From: Sialis fuliginosa
Lineage: Eukaryota > Arthropoda > Insecta > Megaloptera > Sialidae
Direction: 5' to 3'
Assembly (NCBI GenBank): GCA_961205875.1
Contig: OY540810.1
Location: 29,202,001-29,266,000, forward strand
Length of the DNA stretch: 64,000 nt
Below, piece after piece: positions 34,156 to 42,790 of the stretch. The notes under the pieces were generated by a model, which made no database searches, was not told the DNA's origin, and saw only the letters and a program-made list of their open reading frames with translations. The translations under genes were made by a program, and so were the position numbers. Positions within the stretch are counted from its first letter, which is position 1. Every line of letters begins with the position of its first letter.

Positions 34156-34651
34156 AGGTATTGGCACCAGTTATGGCCGCTATAAGAGCAAGGGTTACTG
34201 TTTTTGTGATTGACGGGCTTCTTTTTTGTAATTCTCATGAACTCATGTTACTTAATCAATTTAATTACCATGTTACAAATAAAACAAGTAATGGATAAAG
34301 TAAAACTATTAATGAGCACGCAGTGATGGACACATGCAAATGATTACAAAATGATAAGTACTACGACACAAAAGATATAAAAGAAAGAATCGTCAAATTT
34401 GAAACAATGTAAAGCAGTTGCTATGATAATATAATAATTAATAAATAAATTATACTAACAATTAGTTTAAATGTCCACCATTTTGACACCTATTGGTCGA
34501 TTGTCATCAAATCACGCTGTAAGACAGTTAAATGTATATACATATTCAGAAATGGTAGTAATTAAATATCAACAAATATTTCTAATTTAGTAGGTACATT
34601 TAATTAAAAAATAGCCATTACTGGGATCATCTAAGACTGGTGCCAGTACCT
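34156..34651 (+). mobile_element. Family A MITE, copy 4 (uninterrupted)
   Basis: 496 bp. TA (34154-34155), AGGTATTGGCACCAGTTATG at the start, ACTGGTGCCAGTACCT at the end, TA (34652-34653). Terminal inverted repeats are about 16 bp with one mismatch. This copy gives the empty-site sequence AAATTATACTAA that the 16667-19429 foldback entered in copy 3. Non-coding. The 66-codon minus-strand frame is a shadow. Confidence 0.9.
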
Positions 34652-34653
34652 TA

Positions 34654-35226
34654 TGCGGTTATTATACTGAAGTTTAGCTCTATGATATATTATTATAGAA
34701 TCTAATAATCTGAAAAATCTTAATAGTACTTTTTTTAGAATAAATTTTATTTCTTTCCAGTTAATCGGTTTTAGCATCTTATTTATTTTGAATTCAAGTA
34801 CCTGCAATACATCAAAAATATATATAAATACAAATAAAAATAATACTGGAAGTATAAATAATGATGTCAGTTTTGATATTCTGATTTGGTAGGCCCATTT
34901 GTTACAGCAATTATAAAATAAGAAACGGTTGCTAAGAAACTTGAGAACTTATTTATGGGATATGAATCATAATATCCTATTATTTATTCCGATATTACCT
35001 AATAGATAAAAAATAATTCAATATGCATATAATAGTGTCATGAGCATGACCTTTTTTTAACATCCCTTGAAATATATTTCTTCACATTTCATTATGGTTA
35101 CTTAAGACTGTTTTATTTGAGAATGTATGTACATATTACGTATGTAATTATATTGAACGGTAAATTAATAATCTAAGAAATAGCACTGAACATTTATTTA
35201 ATATATAATATTTGTTTTATATAAAC
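34654..35226. other. AT-rich DNA, nothing recognised
   Basis: No recognised feature. Confidence 0.5.
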
Positions 35227-35600
35227 TAGTATTGCCTATGGTCGAAATTCGATGACTTTTTGTGTACAGTACCTACCTAACTTAACCTGCTTTTACAACA
35301 AAAATTTCCAAATAAAAAACACTGCAATTGAACACGAATATGCATTCTCTACGTTTGACAGAAACCCAAAACTATTTATTTTTGCCGCTTGGTGTCGCTA
35401 GGAGTATTGCTATGCTGTTGAACGATGCGAAATCATGTGTGTATATTAACTTTATTTTACCTGCCTTAACGGCAACATACACACATGATCTATGGCATAG
35501 TTTTTTCCGAATGATACAAGTTTCATTTACCTCCTTTATTATAATAAATACTAAAAAAACGTGCGACAATTGTAATTATATTAATATTATAATAATATAT
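35227..35600 (+). repeat. Family B repeat, copy 1
   Basis: Ordered blocks: CCTATGGTCGAAATTCGA, TACCTACCTAACTTAACCTG, CAACAAAAATTTCCAAATAA, TCTCTACGTTTGACAGAAAC, TTTTTGCCGCTTGGTGTCGC, CTATGCTGTTGAACGATGCG, GGCAACATACACACATGA, and CTACTAAAAAAACGTGCGAC-like end. Other copies: 37600-38720, 42610-42790 (inverse) and 60310-60800 (inverse). The CCTAA run is short here. The 120-codon frame from 35328 lies wholly inside this repeat and does not look like a protein. Confidence 0.75.
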
Positions 35601-36277
35601 ATATTCACACACTTACCAACATATATTAATAAGAAGTACCTTTTTTATATCCTACATTTATTATTTATTCATTTTTACAAAATCTTGTAGTGATTTTATT
35701 AAGATAAAACCAGTGATTTTTCATGAATCATGAACCCTCTGAATGTGCAAAAAATCCAAGAGGCTGTTAGTTCGATGAAAAATTAACGATCACGTGGAAA
35801 ATTTCGATTCAATGGTCAAGAAGCATTCAAGCAGAACACACTCCTCTAATGATTGTCAGATATTTCATACCTGTGTATGTGTGTGCTCAGTTAGGCAGAT
35901 GTGGAAAAAACGTAGACGCGAATATGCGGGTAATTGTGTTAAAAATAATTACAAAATTGAACTCCACCACATATAAGTGAAAGCTGTTGTTAATACCTGA
36001 TTTAATTTTGTAGCAGTCAAATGCATCGTAAAAAATACAATTATCCGGTTAGTTATCCAATTACTAAAATATTATCTGTTGTTTGCTTTCTGGGTGTAAG
36101 CTGGGTCTTTGTTTTAAGTCTACGCGTGATACAAAGACGTGTTTTGAGCAGTTTGCAGCGCGGGCATTCATCGATTTCTGCGGAGGAAACCTAGTTGTAA
36201 ATGTAAAAATGTCATAAAAAATCCACTTTCGTAGTAATTTATTTAATTAAGAAAGTATTATTATTATTATATATAAT
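35601..36277. other. Unclassified intergenic DNA
   Basis: A slightly GC-richer stretch at about 36090-36200 (GTCTACGCGTGATACAAAG, TTGCAGCGCGGGCATTC) is not recognised. No gene. Confidence 0.4.
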
Positions 36278-36690
36278 ACTAGCAGACCCGTCCCGGCCTC
36301 GCACGGTAGTAAATATTTCACCTCCTATCACGTATTTTAGTGTTGTTTTAGTGGACCCGGCAAACGTTGTTCTGCCCAAAAATATATATATTTTTAAATC
36401 AGACCATAAATACATATTTTCGTAAATATTTAACTTCACTGTAAATATATTTCATTCTATGTACGTAACTAACATATATTCTGAACATGGCCAAATCGGA
36501 CCATAAATAAACATGTTTGTAATTATCTCGACCCCAGTGCCACCTACGAGGTCCAAAAAAAATATAAGCTTATCGGAGCACCAAACGAACATATGGTGTG
36601 AATATGGTTTCGATACGTCCAGTGGTTTAGACCTGATGATATCACATACATACGAACCAACGTTTTTATTTATTAAGATTAAAATATACT
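36278..36690 (+). repeat. Insect non-LTR/SINE-like repeat fragment
   Basis: ACTAGCAGACCCGTCCCGGC, then AGTGGACCCGGCAAACGTTG, TTCTGCCC, two ATCGGACCATAAATA-like blocks, CGTCCAGTGGTTTAG and CATACATACGAACCAACG. This wording (ACCCGGCAAACGTTGTTCTGCC) is typical of widespread insect retroposon 3' regions. Related to the tandem at 20415-21161 by its first about 60 bp. Not coding. Confidence 0.65.
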
Positions 36691-37599
36691 GTCTGACACA
36701 TGGCATTTTATATTTGAAGCTATAGAAAAATTCAACTTGTAAAAATCAGGCGTTGACATTTTTTATCTGAACGATACTACTTTTTAACATCGAATCTATG
36801 TACTCGCCAATCACCTTATTACAATTTTTATTCAATTTTTAGTTTCAGACTGGGGTGCATATATAATTTCAAAGTTACTGGCGTCAAATATTGCAGTTTT
36901 TTTATTTTGAGGGGTGGAACTTATTTCACCATTTTTTTCATGTAATTAATTTTAGAACTCCTATCTTTATAAAAGTCTACCTAACAAAGTGGAAATGATT
37001 TAAATTTAACTATTCTAAAGCCATGTGACTTTTGAACGAAGTTAGTTATTAAAAGTTTGGCAACTGCTGTCCTAGATCATCGGAATACGCAGTAGCATTG
37101 TATTTAAAACTATGTCACGCATATATCAATTATAATTATAATCATCAATGCACAGACACATAGACACACACAAAGTGTCATGGTGGCGTTAGTATTTGAA
37201 TTAAAATTAGTAGCTCGTTTCAACGCTGTGATAATGATTGTCTTATTTAAATTCCTCACGTTTCGCCATATATTACAATGGATATTAATATGGTAATGTT
37301 AAAGTAATGGTCTGGTAAAAATAATAAACCTTATAAATGTAATATATTAATTCACTTTGATTGCTGGAATTAATTATAAACGACATTTTTTACAATCTTC
37401 ACCATTTCAATGGTTCGGTTTGCAATCGAACGAGAGTAAAAAAACAATTTTTAGTCAAAAAATACATTATTATTAAAATATTTTATATTAAATACTTTTC
37501 TATAGTTATAAGTTCTCATAATGAGAGCTACGTATAAAGATTTTGTTAATTTTATTGGGAAACTCAGGCGTTTGTCGCACGCCCGTTTTAATATTAACA
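36691..37599. other. AT-rich DNA, nothing recognised
   Basis: No recognised feature. Confidence 0.5.
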
Positions 37600-37697
37600 A
37601 GTGTCGTTTATGGTCGAAATTCGACCAATATTTTACCTACCTTAATGGCAACATACACACATGATTTTTTTGTCCATATCTATGGTACAGTACCATT

Positions 37698-37733
37698 CCT
37701 AACCTAACCTAACCTAACCTAACCTAACCTAAC
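37698..37733. repeat. CCTAA (TTAGG) telomere-type array, 7 units
   Basis: Seven perfect CCTAA pentamers plus one C. TTAGG is the telomeric repeat of most insects. It sits in the same internal position of family B as AGGTTAGGTTTAGGTTAGG at 60675-60704, so it is part of the repeat and does not mark a chromosome end. Confidence 0.9.
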
Positions 37734-38123
37734 TATTTTCCTCCTTTTATAATAACTATGTACATAAGAAAGATACGACAATTTTCGATGTTCACGTATT
37801 AATATATAGATCTCAAAACAAGAATAGATAACAAAAATATATTTAGACAAAAATAAGCGAAATCGTAACTGTAATTCAAAATAAATAAATTAAAAATTGG
37901 AAACGTACTTCATTTACTATTGTTAAGCGTAAAATCTATTATTTACAACAAAAATTTCCAAATAAAAACACTGCAGTTGAACGTGAATTAATTTGGACTT
38001 CTCTACGTTTGACAAAAACCCAAAACTATTTATTTTTGCCGCTTGATGGCGCTAGTATTGCTATGCTGTTGAACGATGCGGGGGGAAAAAACAAACAGCG
38101 AGAAGGGAAATCATTTGTGTATG

Positions 38124-38572
38124 CATGGGCGTAGCCAGGATTTTGTTCAGGGGGGGGCAATTTTTTTTTTTAAACCAATTGCTCGGCGTGTTTTGTCTAG
38201 GACCCCGAGGTAATGAGAGAGGGGTGAGCAAAAAAAGCTCTCACATTATTATGGTAACTTTACCTAAAAAGTTTTATAAAAAATTTTTTTAATAAAAATA
38301 TTTTCAATGGGCCTATTTAATATATGTATATTTAATTTTCCCTGATATTTTAGTTTACATGTAAAAATAAAAGATTGTGATTAAAAAAAACTTTGATATT
38401 TGATTTTCTGGATCCAAAATATAAATTTACGTTCAAAAATCCAGTGGACATCATAGAAATCTAGAAATATCCCTGTTTATAATGACAATAATACTGATTT
38501 ACTTATTACTTTTTGTCCACAAGCTAGGGGGGGGCAAGCGCCCCCCCCTGCCCCACCCTGGCTACGCCCATG
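38124..38572. mobile_element. hAT-type MITE with perfect 8-bp duplication
   Basis: 449 bp. Perfect 16-bp terminal inverted repeats CATGGGCGTAGCCAGG / CCTGGCTACGCCCATG, followed by a G-run and a C-run near the ends. TGTGTATG is duplicated at 38116-38123 and 38573-38580. Other family B copies have this octamer once, giving the empty site. The GGCGTAGCCAGG end is common in insect hAT MITEs. No coding capacity. Confidence 0.92.
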
Positions 38573-38720
38573 TGTGTATGTTAACTTTATTTTACCTGAC
38601 GTAACACAATTATTTTTTGTTCACATCTATGTCACAGTGCTTTTCGAATGATAAAATTTTCATTCGCCTCCTTTTGTAATAACTACTAAAAAAAGGTACA
38701 ATTTTCGATGTTCACGTGTA

Positions 38721-38990
38721 TGTATATATGTATAGTCATTTTGAAGAGCTTATTAATCTTTCTGTAATTATTTGATATACTTTTTTTTATTCAATCATAC
38801 TATGGCGGTTTAATTTTTTATAGGTTCTATTAAATTGCATTCAAACAAAATTATTTTAAGTTTTTAATACGTACTACGCGGCAGTTCAAGTAGACACAAT
38901 ACACACACACACACACACACAGATATGTATATGTATATACACATCTCTGTTTAAGTTGAAATATGTGACGTGCGTTTGATCGCGAATAAG
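38721..38990. repeat. AT-rich DNA with (AC)10 microsatellite
   Basis: An uninterrupted AC run lies at 38901-38921. No gene or repeat otherwise recognised. Confidence 0.6.
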
Positions 38991-39245
38991 ATAATACGGC
39001 GTACACATTAAAACACGTAATTCTTCAAATGGCCGACGGCAGATTGTGTGGTCTGAACATCGGCGCTTTAAGCTAACGAATTTGTGAGAGGATCAAAGGC
39101 CAGCGAAAATCATACGAGGCACATACTAGCAAATCTTTGTATCAAATAAATGTGAAAGAATTGGTTGTGTGATATTGTGTTTGCATATTAACCAGTGAAA
39201 GTGCAGAATTACTGGGAAATGTGAAGATTACCGAATTGGGGAACG
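38991..39245 (+). other. Unique balanced-composition block, possible 5' UTR exon
   Basis: About 250 bp of non-repetitive sequence with higher G+C than its surroundings (AAATGGCCGACGGCAGATTG, GAACATCGGCGCTTTAAGC, GGATCAAAGGCCAGCG) followed by AC|GTAAGC at about 39244, a possible splice donor. The donor overlaps the TA target of the next element. It has no sustained open frame, so if transcribed it would be non-coding leader. Speculative. Confidence 0.25.
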
Positions 39246-39247
39246 TA

Positions 39248-39975
39248 AGCAAACGTCTATAAACCACGTAACGCTTTTTTCTATAATTTTCGGATCCCAT
39301 CCCCCCTATGTAAAACCTTTGAAGTAAACATTATTATAAATATGGGTAAGTCACCCAACAATGTTTGTTTTTTATTTGTATGAAAGAATGTTACGTAACA
39401 TTTAAATATGACCCCCATCGCCCATGTAACGTTACGTAGACAATACGACGCTCCCCACGAAAAGTAACACGTTTCAATTCTCTGACGAAAAGTAGCACGG
39501 CACCTGAATTTACGGCGAAAACTAGCATGTTCGAAGATTTTATGTCGAAAACTAACATTGCAATATTAATCAGACGAAAACTAGCACGTTTCGAGTTTTT
39601 ATAATGAAAACTAGCACCTATGAAAAATTGTTATCAGAGTAAAAGCCCTTGCTTACTTATTAAGCGAATCATTTATCCAATTTCTCCCGCAAGCTAAGTT
39701 GAAACATGCTAGTTTTCGTAGTAAAGATTTCAAACGTGCTAGTTTTCGTGGCTACGATTGAAACATGTTAGTTTTCGTGGCTAATTGTAAGATTCAAACG
39801 TGTTAGTTGTCGAATAAATTTTGAAACGTGCTAGTTTACGTCTCAAACCGCGAAAATCGCAAACATGTTACTATTCGTCAGAGAATTGAAACATGTTACT
39901 TTTCGTGGAGAGCGTCGAATAGAGTTATAAACCTCCCTCATCCCTAAAAGAGTTACGTGGTTTATGGACGTTCCT
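39248..39975. mobile_element. 728-bp foldback-type element with 13 spaced motifs
   Basis: TA flanks (39246-39247, 39976-39977). Terminal inverted repeats share AACGTC then ATAAACCACGTAAC (one extra base and one mismatch at the left). A second inverted pair (CGCTCCCCACGAAAAGTAAC at about 39449 and its inverse near 39914) encloses two facing arrays of a roughly 18-bp motif related to ACGAAAACTAGCACGTTTC. Forward CGAAAA starts: 39458, 39486, 39516, 39546, 39575, 39605. Inverse copies have TTTTCG-type ends at 39718, 39748, 39777, 39812, 39840, 39877, 39905. Inverted ends built of spaced direct repeats resemble Drosophila foldback elements. No coding capacity. Confidence 0.8.
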
Positions 39976-40251
39976 TAAAAGTATATCTAAAAATGCGTAA
40001 TGTATTATTGGGCAATTTAATATTTTTTATATACATACACTTGAAAAATTGTATAAAAATGCCTATGATAGTTCAGATATTTGAGGGGCAGATCAGTACT
40101 ATGTGAAAATTTGTAATGCGCATTGAAATTTTATATGAATATAGTAGTAAAATGTCAAGTGTAATGTAGTAATTTTTACAAAGTAGCATAATATAATTTC
40201 GAATATTATCAGGTTACAATGGAGCATAGTAATTTTTCAATGAAATTTTTA

Positions 40252-40564
40252 TGCCCGGTATTATAAAGAATTTACTTGAGTGAAAAAATAAATTAGCTTC
40301 CAGCTAACGCTATCTGCTAGGTGTAAAATTGTTATGAAATTTCTCGATATTTTTTTAAGCAGTGGTAATAAATGTATACTAATGTTAAGGTTATGCATTT
40401 TATGAGGTACATTTGGCAGAACTTATTTTAAGTCACTGATTTCTACTTATCGGGTATGCTACATCTGTGAGCGTGTTGTCATTTATATTCAGTACCTAGT
40501 AGATAGCGTTAGCTGGAAGCTAATTTGCTTTTGCACTCGAGCAAATTCTTTATAATACCGGGCA
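40252..40564 (+). mobile_element. Family H MITE with TTA duplication
   Basis: 313 bp. Ends TGCCCGGTATTATAAAGAAT and ATTCTTTATAATACCGGGCA are inverted, with a second inner pair TTAGCTTCCAGCTAACGC / GCGTTAGCTGGAAGCTAA. TTA lies at 40249-40251 and 40565-40567, a PIF/Harbinger-like 3-bp duplication. The interior matches 3055-3356 in inverse orientation. Non-coding. Confidence 0.85.
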
Positions 40565-41493
40565 TTAAAGTAGTATGTCTCGGCGTGAAGTCTAACAATA
40601 AGTTAATATTTAATATTATTTATAAATAAGTACATGAAGTGAATATTATTATTATTCAAATAAATCACAACATTAATATTTTTCTAAAAATGTCGAGTAA
40701 AAAAAATTAATGTATTTATTTATTTTTTTCAGTAAAGTGAAGTAAATAAACAATGTTGTTGAATTTAAATATATATATTATTAACATTTGATTATTTACG
40801 AGTGAACAGAAACTTACAATATAAAATTAAAACAAAAAATTGTAATTGTTTTCATTTTCATTTCAAGATTTAAAAACAAATCTTCTTAATTTTCAGTCCA
40901 GTCATATTTTCTTAGAGAAATGATTTTTAATAAAGTAATTCCCAATAGAAGCCCTTTTCTCTTGTATGTATAGGTATTAAATACTATTTAATAATATTGA
41001 CTATCAACTGATTTTCAGACGACTTTTCTCTTATCTACATGCCTCTCAGTAGTAATGCGATTATAAGAAGTATACAGCGATTATAAATCTCTGTGGGAGT
41101 GCAAGGCACATCACCTATATGTACGAACATTAATTACATAACGCGCGTTTGTAATTCACGTCGTTAGCATCTGAGCAAGTTAATTATTGTAAATGAGTTC
41201 TGTGCCATTGCACACTCGATTCTGTTGAGACATTTATACCTCCCGACAGGGAGGGGGTCTGTCACTCTATACTATTGATGTATATAGCATGTCTGTATTT
41301 AATTGACAATTGGAAAAACGACCGAATTATTATGCACTACCATAGGCGCACTTAAAAAAGGGTAGGAGATAAACAATGTTAACATCTCACGCACTCACTT
41401 ATCAGTGTACAGCCAAAACCTTTGGACCTATAGAAACGTGACATTTTAGGGGTGTATTCTTTTTATGACATAAGCATGGATTAGATTTTCTAA
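40565..41493. other. Unclassified intergenic DNA
   Basis: No recognised repeat. A short unique stretch at about 41190-41290 (CTCCCGACAGGGAGGGGGTC, itself a small hairpin) is not assigned. Confidence 0.4.
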
Positions 41494-41715
41494 CCCTGGG
41501 TTGCATGAAGCAAAATTAACCACGATTAGTTAATCAGTTGTTTTCAAACCATGATTAATGTTAATTCTAAACTTATTTTCGATTTGTAAATGAACAATTC
41601 ACTAAATATGATCATTTTTTACATAAATGTAATTGTTTTTTAGAGTTAACGTAATAATGGTTTTAAAACAACTGATCAACTAATCGTGATTAATTTTGCT
41701 TTATGCAACCCAAGG
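41494..41715. mobile_element. Family G MITE, copy 1, with TAA duplication
   Basis: 222-bp near-palindrome with ends CCCTGGGTTGCATGAAGCAA and TTGCTTTATGCAACCCAAGG, flanked by TAA on both sides (41491-41493, 41716-41718). Inner inverted block TTAATCATG / AACAACTGATCAACTAATCG. TWA duplications are the hallmark of PIF/Harbinger elements. Non-coding. Confidence 0.8.
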
Positions 41716-41805
41716 TAAGAGTGTTTTTCCAAGGAAACATTGTTTCAGACTACAGTAAATTGCCACAAAACGAAATATGTATACATGCGCTTGAATATGT
41801 ATCTT

Positions 41806-41952
41806 AACTACAATAAAACAATGTCACTCGATACGTGTTTCGACTTCATTAGAAGTCATCATCAAGAGCCTAACAGTTCTAGACTGTCTGTAACTATTAG
41901 AAATTATTGTGAAATCGAAACACGTGTCGAGTGACATTGTTCTATTGTGGTT
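41806..41952 (-). mobile_element. Palindromic hammerhead-bearing repeat, copy 2
   Basis: Arms 41806-41849 and 41909-41952 are inverted (AACTACAATAAAACAATGTC, and the inverse ending GACATTGTTCTATTGTGGTT). Same design as 20225-20393 but the outermost about 19 bp of that copy are missing, and the loop is longer. Minus strand carries a hammerhead-like core. The plus strand of the right arm holds a half core (ATCGAAACACGTGTCGAG) without a recognisable CUGAUGA. Confidence 0.7.
41822..41875 (-). ncRNA. Type I hammerhead ribozyme candidate, copy 2 (core mutated)
   Basis: 54 nt on the minus strand: stem I 5' strand UGUUAGGCUC, core UUGAUGA (first C changed to U), one U, stem II GACUUC-UAAU-GAAGUC (6 perfect pairs), core GAA, stem III ACAC/GUAU with one mismatch, C, stem I 3' strand GAGUGACA. 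Stem II keeps pairing while its 5' strand and loop differ from copy 1. The changed first core base (position C3) would be expected to abolish or strongly reduce cleavage. Confidence 0.6.
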
Positions 41953-42605
41953 TCTCTCCTATTTCTAATGGTACAAAAAAGTTAACTTATTAAATTTAGA
42001 TGTAATACTTTTATCAATATTTGGATTTTATTTTTACGTTTATTAACTCATATATTCGATATAAATTGGTGAAATATTTATATCAAGAAATTCAAAAAAT
42101 CACACAATACAAAAATAAAAACTAAGCATTTTGCATAAATGAGAACGAAACACTATCTGCCAATAAAATAAAATGAGTGAAAAAGTAATACACACACAGG
42201 CATAAAAGAAACGAGTTCAGCAGTGGCGAAAAAAGGAAATTTATTTTTTATTTTTTCATTCGTTTTTTAACGCTGTATAGTTCCTAATGTGTTACAGTAA
42301 AATTTTACTACGATAGTGTTCATTTTTAATGTCCAAAATTAGCATTCACTGTAATTTGTTTTATGTTTACTAGTGTGAAGGGTAAAACTCACCAAAAATT
42401 GCGCCAAAAGAAGATTATTACGAATGTATAATGATTCATTCAGAATCCAATATGACTATATCCACCCTATCTTGATTTTATTTATCAATATTAATAGTGT
42501 ATTTTGTTTTATAAAAACATTTCAGATAAAAATTATTTCACAACACTATTTTTGGTTAGCTTTAGAAATGTAGATAATAAAGAATAGCGTTTTTTTTTCA
42601 AATTA
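41953..42605. other. AT-rich DNA, nothing recognised
   Basis: No recognised feature. Confidence 0.5.
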
Positions 42606-42790
42606 AACATCTACATATTAATACGTGAACATCGAAAATTCTCGTACATTTTTTTTAGTATTTATTATAAAAGAAAATGAATGAAACTTATATCATTCAA
42701 AAGGTACTGTGCCATAGATGTGCACACAAAAAATCACGTGTGTATGTTGCCGTTAACGCAGGTAAAATAAAGTTAACATTTATAATTTAG
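42606..42790 (-). repeat. Family B repeat, partial copy 3
   Basis: Inverse copy of the right end of family B: TACGTGAACATCGAAAATTC, TTTAGTATTTATTATAAAAG, GGTACTGTGCCATAGATGTG, TGTGTATGTTGCCGTTAACG, CAGGTAAAATAAAGTTAACA. It lacks the GC-richer and CCTAA portions. Confidence 0.75.

Larger units (their letters stand above)
37600..38720 (+). repeat. Family B repeat, copies 2a and 2b, interrupted by a hAT MITE
   Basis: 2a (about 37600-37810) has GTTTATGGTCGAAATTCGAC, TACCTTAATGGCAACATACA, a CCTAA array and CGACAATTTTCGATGTTCAC. 2b (about 37935-38720) has CAACAAAAATTTCCAAATAA, TTTTTGCCGCTTGATGGCGC and the same TTCGATGTTCACGTG end. 2b is split by the hAT MITE at 38124-38572. Both ends match 35227 and 60310 copies. 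No coding capacity. Confidence 0.75.

Noticed and set aside
35328..35690. 120-codon plus-strand open frame
   Set aside because: Entirely within family B. Other B copies have stops and indels in this frame, and codons are those of AT-rich repeat DNA.
37698..37733. Chromosome end (telomere)
   Set aside because: The TTAGG array has only seven units, lies mid-window inside an interspersed repeat and recurs at the same position in another copy.
39457..39905. CRISPR-like array (about 18-bp repeats with about 11-bp spacers)
   Set aside because: The sequence is eukaryotic, the motif is degenerate, spacers are too short and the array is mirrored around a centre inside an element with inverted ends. 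No cas genes are present.
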